A program made the translations under genes and the position numbers. A DNA stretch of 64,000 nucleotides from Bacteroidota bacterium. GTDB lineage: Bacteria; Bacteroidota; JABWAT01. This document shows positions 1 through 8,582 of the stretch, piece after piece. The notes below the pieces were generated by a model. It was not told the DNA's origin and did no database searches. It worked only from the letters and a program-made list of their open reading frames with translations. The stretch is taken from the NCBI GenBank assembly GCA_020161835.1, contig JAIUNL010000011.1:1-64000 (forward strand). Direction: 5' to 3'. Positions within the stretch are counted from its first letter, which is position 1; the number at the start of each line of letters is the position of its first letter.

Positions 1-144
1 ATCCCTAAAAAACCGCAGTCTTTCTCTGAACTTTCTCTTTTACTTAAAAAGACTGTTTATCTTTACAATCATGAAAAAACTCACAGTTCTCTTAACAACT
101 TAACACCGGATCAATTCGAATATTTTATTTATAAATCGAAGTGA
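1..144 (+). CDS. IS3-type transposase, C-terminal end (cut by window edge)
   Basis: Frame 1 is open from the first base to a TGA at 142-144 and gives 47 residues. They contain YNHEKTHSSLNNLTPDQFE, the usual last segment of the integrase (rve) domain of IS3-family OrfB transposases, where the consensus is YNxxRPHSSLxxxTPxxF. The catalytic DDE residues lie upstream, outside the window, so it cannot be said whether the element is intact. The insertion-sequence right end probably lies within the next 20-40 bases (CTTGTCAACGTTATTCAGG at about 155-180 would suit a terminal repeat), but the other end is not visible for comparison. Family assignment rests on the short motif only. Confidence 0.8.
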   Translation: MPKKPQSFSELSLLLKKTVYLYNHEKTHSSLNNLTPDQFEYFIYKSK

Positions 145-181
145 CATCCTTAATTAATCTTGTCAACGTTATTCAGGCAAT

Positions 182-266
182 TACCACCTACCACCTACCA
201 CCTACCACCTACCACCTACCACCTACCACCTACCACCTTCTACCTACCACCTTCTACCTTCTACCA
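182..266. repeat. Heptamer tandem array TACCACC
   Basis: Eight perfect head-to-tail copies of TACCACC run from 182 to 237. A degenerate tail to about 266 mixes TACCACC with TTCTACC units. The array lies between the insertion-sequence remnant and the promoter region of the large secreted protein. The rest of 145-414 is AT-rich and shows no other structure I could support. Confidence 0.95.
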
Positions 267-414
267 GCCTGACTCTATGAATAATTTAATAGTTAATAGT
301 CTTTATATCCTAATTAGAAATTGATTACATTTACAATTGAATATTGAATTTCTGTTAAACACTTGAAGATGAGTGGTTGTTGGTGTTTCTCCAAATTAGT
401 AAAGGATGATTGCC

Positions 415-3400
415 ATGAAACGACTGTTAGTACTTTTCATTCCGATTTGGCTGTTTATTTTATTCCCTCTTGATTCTTTTTCACAATCAGGGCAGGCACT
501 TAAAATGGAATATGGGAATCAAAATGCTTCCCAGCTCGTGCCAACAACATGGTCTGTAAGTCTCACCATGGAAGCCTGGGTAAAACCGGAGAGTCTTCTC
601 GGGTATCAAAATATTTTTTATTTCGGAGATGGATCTTACAGAGGATGTGGTGTTTATCTTGAAGAAAATCAACTTATCATGCTTTATGGTGGAGTTGTGG
701 CCTATCCTACCGGAGTTTATCTTTCAGCAGGTGTTTGGACTCATATTGCACTTGTAAAAGATGGTTCAAATCAGGCTTACCTCTATATAAATGGCAGTTA
801 TGCTGCACAACTCTCTAATACTTATCTGAATTGGGTTTACGATACAGACCTATTAACTGTTGGAGGTTTTAAAGGTTGGATTGATAACTTCAGATTTTGG
901 ACAGTTGACAGAACGAATGGTCAAATCCTTTTGGATATGGACCGGGAATACCCGCTTGAAACGTATAATTTAACAAGGAATTTTCTCTTTGAGGAAACTC
1001 CCGGATTCTCCGGATTTGATGAAGTTACCCAAACCAATTCTTTGAATTTAAATAACGGTGCCAATCAGGGGGTTCCGGATGTTGTTTCAACCACTTATGC
1101 TGATGCTTTATCACCAAACAGTGTTCGACTCCATGGTACCGTCGTTGCAAAAGCAGACCCGACCCTTGCAAGGATTCTTTTTTCAGCCAATTTATTTGAA
1201 ACCACTGATTCTATAAACGTTGTGCAAAACCCGTTAACAGGTGGAAGTTACAATCAGGTCTATGCCGATGTAACTAACCTGAATCCGGATACCTGGTACT
1301 ACTATAAAACTTCCGCAGTTGGTGATTCTGGATATTTTTCCGGCAAACAACGGAGTTTTCTGACCCTTGCACCCGAACCCACAGAAGCAGCAATAAATTT
1401 TTCTGCTTCAACTGTAACCTCAACCACTGCTACCCTTTCCTGGAAACAGGGTAATGGTAACAGGCACCTTGTCATTATAAGTGAGGGTGACTATCAGGAA
1501 ATGCCGGTAAATGGTAAACTCTATACCGCTAATCCTGATTTTCAAAAATCTCCTTTATTTGGTGAAAGTTCGAGAATCGTTTATAATGGGACAGACACGC
1601 TTGTCGCAGTAACAGGATTATCTGAAACCACAACCTATTTTTTCTGGGTTTATTCATTTAATTCAGGTTCCTATAATAATCCCACTTACCTGACTCCTGA
1701 AATGACTCCATGTGAATTTATTACTCCAATTCCATCCATTTCTGCAACCTTAATAGAAACTTTGGGCTGGGATCTGACGAAAGTCCAGTTTGCAGATATT
1801 GACAATGATGGCAGAATGGATTTTGCTGCAATGGATCAAACTTTAAAACTGTACTGGAATAACGGTGAAGGTGGTTATGACCTTTGGTGGGAATCTCAAT
1901 TCAATTGTTCTGGTGAGGGAAGTATAAACTGGTTCTACTCTGAATATTCAGAAATGCCATCCCTCGCATTTTTCTCTGGAAGCATTTCGGGAATTCTGGA
2001 AATGGGTGAAGGATGGTACCCCAGATTTACGGAGGAATGGCCAATTGCAGATAATTTTGTCTCAACAGTTATCGATTATAACAGAGACGGGAAAATGGAT
2101 TTGCTGGTTTCACGTGACAACTATCCAGTCATTCAGATTTTTAAAAATACCGGAGATGGTAACTATTTCATAATTGACACCAATATCCCCTTCCTCATTA
2201 ATGGTAATTTTGCCGTTGGTGATTTTAATCAGGATGGATATCCGGATGTTGCCTATTCAGGATCCCAAAATGATGCATATTCGAAACGTGCAGGATTATT
2301 ATGGAACAATTCAGGTTCTGGCTTTTATGACGGAAATCTTGGCTGGCCAGGTGCCCACCGATCTGATATTAAGGCCGCCGATTTTAATCAGGATGGCTGG
2401 TTGGATGTGCTCTTCAGCGGCTCAACCGGAGACGGCGGAAGAATAGTTGCTCTGTATTTGAATAATCAAAGTGGTGGATTTTCCTTTCAGGAACCTAATC
2501 TTCCTGCTATGGCAGCAGTTGGAATCGCTGCCGCAGATTTTAATGGGGATGGCTATACGGATGTTGTCATGAGTGGTACAGTCGGAAGTTCTACAGACCA
2601 GCTTACAACTCTTGCGCTGAATGATGGTGAGGGGAACTTCACTTTTGATTCGGGACTCGTATTACCTCCGCTTTATTTTTCTTCTCTTTCACCGGGTGAT
2701 GCAGATCATGATGGTGATGTTGATATTCTGATTTCTGGTCAGAGTAATCCGGAAGAACAGTATCAGATTTACATTTTTACCAATAATGGCTTACTTGGCA
2801 CGGGCCAAAAACCCGAGGTTCCTTCATCATTGGCTGCTGAAATCAATGGGAACAATGTACTTTTAACCTGGGAAACACCTCTGGATCCTGATTCAAACGG
2901 ATTGTTATACGATTTAAAAATAGGAACTTATGAATCCGGAAATGATATTATTAAATCAGTGACCGATGATACAGGTTACGTAAGAATTCCGTCTTTGCTC
3001 ACATCAGGGCCAAATCCAAGTTTTTTGGTTAAAAGACTTCCGCCAGGAACCTATTTCTGGAATCTTCAGGCAGTTGATGCAACCTTACTGGGGTCTGGCT
3101 GGTCTGAAAACGGGACTTTCGAAATAACGACTGAATTACCTTTTGCAGCACCTGAAGGACTTACGTATAAACTAGACGGGAATTCTGTTATTTTAAGTTG
3201 GGTATCAGATCCCAATGTCTCAATTGACTATTACACAATTTATGCTGGAACGTCACCTGAGACATTGGATTCAGTCGGATTTGTTTCGATGGCAGTTGCA
3301 GTTAAAATCAATCCTGATGAACCCCTATTTCCGATGCCACAGCCAGAATATTTGTATTCACCGGTTAGTGGCGGTTTAACTTATTACTTTGCAATTTCTG

Positions 3401-5562
3401 CAATGAATACTGATGGCCTGAAAAGTGAACTATCTGGTACTATTTTCGTCATGATTTCACCTTTTCTTTCCAAAAGAGTTATTGAACTTTTTGGTAACAA
3501 CGGAAAAATGGCCGTAGGTGATCTGAACAATGATGAAAAAATGGATGTAGTGGTCTCGCCCAATAATAACGAATCCGGTTTGATCGTATTTATTCAACAG
3601 GAAGATAGTTCTTTTCAACAGCTCTATGATGAATTCCATCAATCGTCAAATGTTACTTTAGCTGATCTGAACCGGGATGGCTTGCTGGATATAATTTCGA
3701 TTGGCGATGGGATTATAGCTTATATCAACACAGGCATGTCAGAAGATCCGTTTACTCCGGAAACTTTGTGCCCCATCCTGTACAATAATTATTCCCCTGT
3801 CATCAAAGCTGCCGATTATGACAATGATGGAGATCTTGATTTTTTCATTTTGTCGTCGACCATCTCTTTAGTTGGCATTAATATATCAGAAGGATCCTAT
3901 ATCAGTTTTGATATTGCGCCGCTGCCGTTCCCGACGGTTGAATATGGCTCGGTTGACTTTGCTGATTCTGACCGGGATGGAGATCTTGACATGTTGGTTT
4001 CGGGTTATTTCACTAATTCAGGAGGTGAACTCCCCAAAATTGGGAATCCTCTGAATAATAACCAAACTCTTCTTTTTTTGAATGACCGGATCGAAAATAC
4101 ATGGATTTTATCTCCTTCAGAATTTTATGGACTGAGTAAAGGTGGTGCTGTCTGGGGTGATTATAATAATGATGGTTATCCGGATGTCCTGATTAATGGT
4201 ACCGGTGGCGACGCAACCAGAGTTTTGGCACTTTACCAGAACATGAATGGTGAGGGCTTTGAAGAAGTTGACATTCCATCCGGAGGTTTGGCAAAAGGAA
4301 ATATTAAATGGGCAGATTTTAACAAAGATGGACTTTTGGACTACACGTATTTTGGCTGCTCTTTGGAGGATAATTACAGAGGAATGAGAGTTGCTATTCA
4401 GGATGAATCTGGCACCTTCAACCTGATGGATACTACTCTTTTCGATCAAATGAATTATGGCGACTTAACAACTGCTGACATGGATGGAGATGGTGATCAG
4501 GATATACTTGTTATTGCCAATTATTACACCAATTCTGGCGGTGGAACACTTGAACAAAAATCACAAATTGATCCTGATAGAAAAGCGTTGCAAACGAACC
4601 CACTCGATGGGAATTTTCTCGTAATCTATGAAAATGGATGGTCGACACCAAATACACCGCCTTCAACCCCCGAAAATCTAAGTGTAAATTCCAGCTTTAC
4701 AGAAACTGTTTTGAGCTGGGATCCCTCAACTGATAGCGAAACCGCATCAGAAGGGCTAACCTACCAGATTCTTCTTGCCACTGAAGGTGAAGGTATAAAT
4801 TACCATTTTAACAGTGAGATTGACTTTGAAACTGGCTGGAATAAAGTAACCCGTTTCGGGCTAAATAACACATCCTGGAAATTTGATTATTTGCCTGATG
4901 GAGACTATTTGGCAATGATTCAGGCAGTGGATCCTGGTTTTATGACCTCCGGATTGTCTGAGCCATTTTATTTTACAGTTAACAGTACCGTGCCGGTAGA
5001 GCTTGAATCCTTTACTGGAACCACATCTGGTGGTGATGTACTGCTGAAATGGGAAACGGTATCAGAAACCAATAATGCTGGATTTGAAATACAGAAATCA
5101 GAAGACAGGAGTCAGAATTCAGGTTGGAAAACCATAGGTTTTGTTTCTGGGAAAGGAACAACTACTGAGAAACAAACATACACTTTTACCGACCTGACAT
5201 CTGGCACTAACCAGTTAACTTCATATCGGCTAAGACAAGTTGATTTGAATGGTAAAGAATCGTTTAGTAAGGTAATTGATGTTCAGCAGGAAAAACCACA
5301 TGAGTTTTCACTCAGTCAAAACTATCCGAATCCGTTTAATCCAGAAACAACAATTCCCTATTCTGTTGCCTCTTCAGGGAAAGTAAGAATTGTTTTGTAC
5401 GATATTCTTGGCCGTCAGGTAAAAACCTTGTTGAATGAATCCAAAGAGACGGGCTACTATAAATTGCGGGTGACGACAGATGGGCTGGCAAGTGGAATTT
5501 ATTATTACAAAATGGAGGCAGGAAGCTTTAACTCAATTAAAAAGTTGACAATTTTAAAGTAA
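415..5562 (+). CDS. Giant T9SS-secreted protein with LamG, FN3 and FG-GAP/VCBS repeats
   Basis: Predicted surface or secreted protein of 1715 residues; the function of its ligand-binding parts is unknown. It starts with a signal peptide (MKRLLVLFIPIWLFILF, ending near SFSQ). A LamG/concanavalin-like domain follows (about 40-165), then fibronectin-like segments (about 215-430). Thirteen calcium-loop FG-GAP/VCBS motifs of the form DxDxDGxxD (for example DIDNDGRMD, DFNQDGYPD, DMDGDGDQD) fall in two blocks, about residues 460-775 and 1035-1365, separated by FN3-like modules. A VPVELESFTG...WET module and a typical T9SS sorting domain (NYPNPFNP...YDILGRQVKTL) close the protein. An ATG at 406 exists, but AAAGGA at 401-406 is spaced correctly (8 nt) only for the ATG at 415. 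It is monocistronic and convergent with the M28 peptidase gene. Confidence 0.85.
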   Translation: MKRLLVLFIPIWLFILFPLDSFSQSGQALKMEYGNQNASQLVPTTWSVSLTMEAWVKPESLLGYQNIFYFGDGSYRGCGVYLEENQLIMLYGGVVAYPTGVYLSAGVWTHIALVKDGSNQAYLYINGSYAAQLSNTYLNWVYDTDLLTVGGFKGWIDNFRFWTVDRTNGQILLDMDREYPLETYNLTRNFLFEETPGFSGFDEVTQTNSLNLNNGANQGVPDVVSTTYADALSPNSVRLHGTVVAKADPTLARILFSANLFETTDSINVVQNPLTGGSYNQVYADVTNLNPDTWYYYKTSAVGDSGYFSGKQRSFLTLAPEPTEAAINFSASTVTSTTATLSWKQGNGNRHLVIISEGDYQEMPVNGKLYTANPDFQKSPLFGESSRIVYNGTDTLVAVTGLSETTTYFFWVYSFNSGSYNNPTYLTPEMTPCEFITPIPSISATLIETLGWDLTKVQFADIDNDGRMDFAAMDQTLKLYWNNGEGGYDLWWESQFNCSGEGSINWFYSEYSEMPSLAFFSGSISGILEMGEGWYPRFTEEWPIADNFVSTVIDYNRDGKMDLLVSRDNYPVIQIFKNTGDGNYFIIDTNIPFLINGNFAVGDFNQDGYPDVAYSGSQNDAYSKRAGLLWNNSGSGFYDGNLGWPGAHRSDIKAADFNQDGWLDVLFSGSTGDGGRIVALYLNNQSGGFSFQEPNLPAMAAVGIAAADFNGDGYTDVVMSGTVGSSTDQLTTLALNDGEGNFTFDSGLVLPPLYFSSLSPGDADHDGDVDILISGQSNPEEQYQIYIFTNNGLLGTGQKPEVPSSLAAEINGNNVLLTWETPLDPDSNGLLYDLKIGTYESGNDIIKSVTDDTGYVRIPSLLTSGPNPSFLVKRLPPGTYFWNLQAVDATLLGSGWSENGTFEITTELPFAAPEGLTYKLDGNSVILSWVSDPNVSIDYYTIYAGTSPETLDSVGFVSMAVAVKINPDEPLFPMPQPEYLYSPVSGGLTYYFAISAMNTDGLKSELSGTIFVMISPFLSKRVIELFGNNGKMAVGDLNNDEKMDVVVSPNNNESGLIVFIQQEDSSFQQLYDEFHQSSNVTLADLNRDGLLDIISIGDGIIAYINTGMSEDPFTPETLCPILYNNYSPVIKAADYDNDGDLDFFILSSTISLVGINISEGSYISFDIAPLPFPTVEYGSVDFADSDRDGDLDMLVSGYFTNSGGELPKIGNPLNNNQTLLFLNDRIENTWILSPSEFYGLSKGGAVWGDYNNDGYPDVLINGTGGDATRVLALYQNMNGEGFEEVDIPSGGLAKGNIKWADFNKDGLLDYTYFGCSLEDNYRGMRVAIQDESGTFNLMDTTLFDQMNYGDLTTADMDGDGDQDILVIANYYTNSGGGTLEQKSQIDPDRKALQTNPLDGNFLVIYENGWSTPNTPPSTPENLSVNSSFTETVLSWDPSTDSETASEGLTYQILLATEGEGINYHFNSEIDFETGWNKVTRFGLNNTSWKFDYLPDGDYLAMIQAVDPGFMTSGLSEPFYFTVNSTVPVELESFTGTTSGGDVLLKWETVSETNNAGFEIQKSEDRSQNSGWKTIGFVSGKGTTTEKQTYTFTDLTSGTNQLTSYRLRQVDLNGKESFSKVIDVQQEKPHEFSLSQNYPNPFNPETTIPYSVASSGKVRIVLYDILGRQVKTLLNESKETGYYKLRVTTDGLASGIYYYKMEAGSFNSIKKLTILK

Positions 5563-5592
5563 GGTTTGCTAAAATAGAAAAAGTAAAAAGGC

Positions 5593-5678
5593 TGGATCCT
5601 GAGTCAAGCTCAGGATGACACTCTCTTGAATTGAATTCGTTTTGAGTAGTTGTCATCCCGGACTTGATCTGGGATCCA
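5593..5678. repeat. REP-like inverted pair of hairpins
   Basis: Two 28-bp arms (5593-5620 and 5651-5678) are inverted copies of each other, starting TGGATCC and ending GGATGACA. They are separated by 30 bp. Each arm is itself a short hairpin: ATCCTGAG/CTCAGGAT and ATCCCGGA/TCTGGGAT. They sit between two convergent genes, the classical place for REP/BIME-type elements, and may stop transcription from both sides. Confidence 0.85.
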
Positions 5679-5734
5679 TTCTATTTTCACCAAATTCTAT
5701 TTTTTTAAGTATGCTTGTAACTTATAACTATTCT

Positions 5735-7312
5735 CTACTTTTTCCGTGGAAATGAGCCTTCCCTGTTCGCCGCCATCCACACAAAACTGGCCATTATCAT
5801 TGAAGTTTGTTTTAAATCAGCTTCAAGTGCATGGTCATAAACATCCATGTTTGAATGCCATGTCCGTTGGAAGTAATGAATCGGATCCTGAATAAACTGA
5901 AATCCGGGTAGCCCAATTGCATTAAATGCCACATGGTCAGTACTACCCGTACTTCTTGGGGTTAATGTAGATGCACCATCTTTTTCAAAAGGACTAAACC
6001 AGGCTCTGAAAATTGGTCTGGTGCCTTCATTGCCTTCCATATTGATTCCTCTGAACTTACCCGAACCATTATCCATATTGAAGTAAACCTGAAATTTTTC
6101 ACCATCAGGCTGATAAGAGATGGAATCCCAGGGTGCTGTTTTGTCCAACCGCTCCCCTAGATGTTGTTTAACAAACCCACGTGAGCCAAGAAGGCCCTGC
6201 TCCTCACCACCCCATAATCCTATTTTTATTGTTCTTTTGGGCTTTAGGCCTAGTTTCTGAATGATCCGTACAGCTTCCAGACAGGTTGCGACTCCGGCAC
6301 CATTATCTGTTGAACCAGTTCCACCATGCCAGGAATCAAGGTGTCCGCCAATCATGACAATTTCATCTTTCAGATTGGTTCCTGGAATTTCTGCAATAAC
6401 ATTAAAACCATTTACCGGGGTTGTTGTCTCGACCTCAAGGTTCAGTTCGAGTTTAATTTTTTCCTTTTCTTCAATTAGTCTAAGCAACCGGTTATAATGT
6501 TCTCCCGCAACCATTATTTGAGGCATTTTTATTTCGGCTTCAGGATGCCAGGATGCCATTCGTTTATCCCATTCAATTTCTGGTGACTGAGGATAGGTTG
6601 CTCCCATTACAAAAACGGTACCGCCATCTCCACGGCTACCCTCAAGTGTAGCAATTGCACCCTCTACAATTAAGAATTTCCATTTTTTATAATTTAGTAA
6701 TGCTGCTGATGAGGGCTCAGTAGATCTTCGGTTGGCCTGTTCACCAGGAGTAGCGTTGGTCATTTTTAAAAGCGTAGAATCTGCAACACGGGTTGCTTCC
6801 GGCTGGAAATGGGGATCTATTTCACGTTCTGAATTTAAAAGAACAAATTTATTTTTCAATTTACCTTTGTATTGTAACAAATCTGCTTCTGACTTAATAT
6901 CAAAATAGATCAATTCCCCGGTTACAGTTCCTTTTACTCCATTTGACCATGCCTTCGGATAAGCAATTAGAGGGAAACTGGCATTACCGACAGCCGTTAA
7001 AGAAAATTTCCTGATTGTCCAACCTTTGCCTACCTGTTCAAAGTTTTCAAATTTTACATTTTCAACACCCCAACCAGTTAATTGATCCTTTACCCATCCG
7101 GCAGCTTTGGTGTAGCCTGGAGAGAATGTTAACCTCGGACCATTTATATCAGTGAGGTTTTTTAAAAGATTCATAACTTGTGAGTTTTGCGATATTTCAG
7201 CCCTGATCTTTGAAATTACCGATGTATCTGCTTTTTCAATCACCGATTGTGTATAACCAGTAGAAATTAAAGACAAAAAGAGTGTTATTCTTAGAATAGT
7301 TTGCAAAGCCAC
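5735..7312 (-). CDS. Secreted M28-family zinc peptidase (carboxypeptidase Q-like)
   Basis: Exported metallopeptidase of 525 residues expected to cleave peptides or dipeptides outside the cytoplasm. An N-terminal signal peptide (LRITLFLSLISTGYTQ) is followed by a protease-associated-like insert (about 120-280) and the M28 catalytic domain. Visible zinc ligands and catalytic residues are H324 (GGHLDS), D336 (STDNGAG), catalytic E370 and ligand E371 (GGEEQG), D414 (NMDNGSG) and H460 (STDHVAF), in the normal family order, so the enzyme looks complete. There is no T9SS sorting domain, so it is likely periplasmic. The start is GTG at 7312, with GGAG 5 nt upstream; the nearby ATG is out of frame. 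The gene stands alone, convergent with the large secreted protein. Confidence 0.9.
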   Translation of the reverse strand: MALQTILRITLFLSLISTGYTQSVIEKADTSVISKIRAEISQNSQVMNLLKNLTDINGPRLTFSPGYTKAAGWVKDQLTGWGVENVKFENFEQVGKGWTIRKFSLTAVGNASFPLIAYPKAWSNGVKGTVTGELIYFDIKSEADLLQYKGKLKNKFVLLNSEREIDPHFQPEATRVADSTLLKMTNATPGEQANRRSTEPSSAALLNYKKWKFLIVEGAIATLEGSRGDGGTVFVMGATYPQSPEIEWDKRMASWHPEAEIKMPQIMVAGEHYNRLLRLIEEKEKIKLELNLEVETTTPVNGFNVIAEIPGTNLKDEIVMIGGHLDSWHGGTGSTDNGAGVATCLEAVRIIQKLGLKPKRTIKIGLWGGEEQGLLGSRGFVKQHLGERLDKTAPWDSISYQPDGEKFQVYFNMDNGSGKFRGINMEGNEGTRPIFRAWFSPFEKDGASTLTPRSTGSTDHVAFNAIGLPGFQFIQDPIHYFQRTWHSNMDVYDHALEADLKQTSMIMASFVWMAANREGSFPRKK

Positions 7313-7447
7313 ATTTTCTCCTTTTTTATTAAAAATACTTTCCTGTTATGCTTTTTTGCAAAAACAAAAACATTTTTTAAACTAAATATGTAGAAAAAGG
7401 ATGGAAAAACTACTTTTTTTGATTAATAACTGATTAATTTTATCAGT

Positions 7448-7463
7448 TGTGATTTTTGTCACA
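7448..7463. promoter_or_regulatory. CRP/FNR-family-like operator palindrome
   Basis: TGTGATTTTTGTCACA is a perfect TGTGA-N6-TCACA palindrome, identical in layout to the CRP consensus. It lies 53 bp upstream of the small gene at 7517 and 136 bp upstream of the divergent peptidase gene. No CRP/FNR regulator gene is in the window, so the binding protein is inferred. Confidence 0.55.
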
Positions 7464-7516
7464 GACATGTTACAAGATATCTCTCGATATTTACATAAAA
7501 TAAAAGGGCTTCCATT

Positions 7517-7771
7517 ATGTCAGCATCAGACATGAACCTCTACAGAGTAGATACTAACTTCCGGTTTTTAGCTGAATATACACTGTACTACAGTGATAAA
7601 GTGGAAAGCCTGTTTTTTAATGATTTTGAGTCAATCCAAAAATGGCTTAATAAAAATGATTACGTTAAAAGGTATACTATTTATAAATTCTCAAATAATG
7701 AAAAAATGTGGATGTTATCTGAGGATCGCAATCAACCTGTTCCGTTAAAATCAGTATCAACTTTTTCCTGA
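7517..7771 (+). CDS. Small protein of unknown function (84 aa)
   Basis: I do not recognise a family. The 84-residue product is rich in aromatic and charged residues (repeated Tyr/Phe, Lys, Asn), has no signal peptide, membrane segment or cysteine, and looks like a small soluble cytoplasmic protein. It has a leader with AAAAGGG about 10 nt before the ATG, a CRP-like palindrome upstream, and a strong terminator 30 bp downstream. It therefore has the signs of a genuine single-gene unit rather than a chance frame. Codon use resembles the neighbours. Confidence 0.7.
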   Translation: MSASDMNLYRVDTNFRFLAEYTLYYSDKVESLFFNDFESIQKWLNKNDYVKRYTIYKFSNNEKMWMLSEDRNQPVPLKSVSTFS

Positions 7772-7795
7772 TTTTATCAGCCCATTTATTTTAAC

Positions 7796-7826
7796 AAAAA
7801 GGCCAGTCGAATGACTGGCCTTTTTT
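7796..7826. terminator. Bidirectional intrinsic terminator
   Basis: Stem GGCCAGTC/GACTGGCC (7801-7808 and 7813-7820) with loop GAAT is followed by six T on the plus strand and preceded by five A. It would end the small gene at 7517-7771, and from the other side any transcript coming through the tRNA-Asp repeats. The stem core GCCAGTC-N4-GACTGGC is the same as in the three tRNA-side terminators. Confidence 0.9.
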
Positions 7827-7862
7827 GTTTGTTTACTTTTCAATTCCCTATAAAACAGAAAA

Positions 7863-8110
7863 GCCAGTCTTGCGACTGGCTTTTTGCGGTCCGGACGAGG
7901 CTTCCCGATTCTCGGGACGACCTTCTGCGTGACAGGCATTTACCAGCCGTTGCTTAACTCTTCCAACTTTTCCCTAAAACAGAAAAGCCAGTCATGCGAC
8001 TGGCTTTTTGCGGTCCGGACGAGGCTTCCCGATTCTCGGGACGACCTCCTGCGTGACAGGCATTTACCAGCCGTTGCTTAACTCTTCCAACTTTTCCCTA
8101 AAACAGAAAA
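7863..8110 (-). repeat. Two 124-bp tandem units derived from the tRNA-Asp 3' part plus terminator
   Basis: Two copies (7863-7986 and 7987-8110) are nearly identical. Read on the minus strand, each contains a pseudo-tRNA segment (8062-8011 and 7938-7887) matching the anticodon arm through to the acceptor end of tRNA-Asp, then the terminator hairpin GCCAGTC-N4-GACTGGC (8004-7987 and 7880-7863). In both, nine bases of the T arm are replaced by a 16-base block holding the perfect hairpin TCCCGA-GAA-TCGGGA. The 5' half of the tRNA (acceptor 5' strand and D arm) is replaced by an unrelated sequence, so these copies cannot fold as tRNAs. This repeat accounts for most of the gene-free stretch 7772-8134. 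Confidence 0.9.
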
Positions 8111-8128
8111 GCCAGTCTTGCGACTGGC
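8107..8128 (-). terminator. tRNA-Asp intrinsic terminator
   Basis: On the minus strand the stem GCCAGTC/GACTGGC with a GNRA-type GCAA loop (8128-8111) is followed by TTTT. It starts 6 nt after the discriminator base of tRNA-Asp. Confidence 0.9.
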
Positions 8129-8134
8129 TTTTTG

Positions 8135-8208
8135 CGGTCCGGACGAGGCTCGAACTCGCGACCTCCTGCGTGACAGGCAGGCATTCTAACCAACTGAACT
8201 ACCGGACC
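8135..8208 (-). tRNA. tRNA-Asp (GTC)
   Basis: A 74-nt cloverleaf: acceptor GGTCCGG/CCGGACC with discriminator G, D loop AGTTCAGTTGGTTAGA, anticodon stem CCTGC/GCAGG with loop CTGTCAC (anticodon GTC, bases 8174-8172), and T loop GTTCGAG. The 3' CCA is not encoded. A Bacteroidota-type promoter lies about 50 bp upstream and an intrinsic terminator directly downstream. Confidence 0.97.
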
Positions 8209-8266
8209 AAACTCTTATTTATAAACGACTTACAAATTTTATCTTGACCGTCATTTTTAAGTGACA

Positions 8267-8297
8267 CAAAGTTACGACGATTTATTTAATTACGCAA
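8267..8297 (-). promoter_or_regulatory. Bacteroidota-type promoter of tRNA-Asp
   Basis: On the minus strand, TTG (8297-8295), a 20-bp spacer, then TAACTTTG (8274-8267), a perfect match to the -7 box TAnnTTTG. Transcription would start near 8260, leaving a leader of about 50 nt before the tRNA. Confidence 0.75.
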
Positions 8298-8314
8298 GTA
8301 CTACCAGAGAATAT

Positions 8315-8578
8315 TTAATTAGTTTTCTCTTTTTTTCTGTATAAAATTGCGAATGCAAGTCCTGCATATCCGCCAACCATCAGATAAGGTGAAAGCCAAA
8401 GTGAAATCCAGCCATCAGCTTCATTTTCAACTGCCATCAGGACGAAAGATAAAATGATAATCGCTATACATCCAACCATTAATATATAATTTTCACGGGT
8501 GAACGGCATTACAATACTAAGATCAACACCTGATTTTTTCTTCGTCGCTGTAGTTTGGGAACGGGGTTTAACTGCCAT
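8315..8578 (-). CDS. DUF3098-like small membrane protein
   Basis: An 87-residue protein with a basic N-terminus (about 1-25), the segment MPFTRENYILMVGC leading into a first membrane helix (about 32-49) and a second helix (about 60-80), ending in a Lys-rich tail. The FxxENYIL start of helix one and the two-helix layout resemble DUF3098 proteins of Bacteroidota, whose function is unknown. It is the last gene of the compact minus-strand run, 4 nt after argD. Assignment is by pattern only. Confidence 0.65.
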   Translation of the reverse strand: MAVKPRSQTTATKKKSGVDLSIVMPFTRENYILMVGCIAIIILSFVLMAVENEADGWISLWLSPYLMVGGYAGLAFAILYRKKEKTN

Positions 8579-8582
8579 GATT

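Noticed and set aside
182..266. CRISPR array
   Set aside because: The repeat unit is 7 bp with no unique spacers, so it is a plain tandem repeat; the arrays near 46871 and 46984 are the same kind.
415..5562. Large exoprotein as an RTX toxin or adhesin
   Set aside because: The Asp-rich loops are spaced like FG-GAP/VCBS motifs and not the GGxGxDxxx nonapeptides of RTX, and a T9SS sorting domain is present instead of a type I signal.
7884..8247. Two similar small plus-strand ORFs across the tRNA repeats
   Set aside because: They are the same frame read through the 124-bp repeat and the antisense of tRNA-Asp, so their likeness comes from the DNA duplication and not from protein coding.
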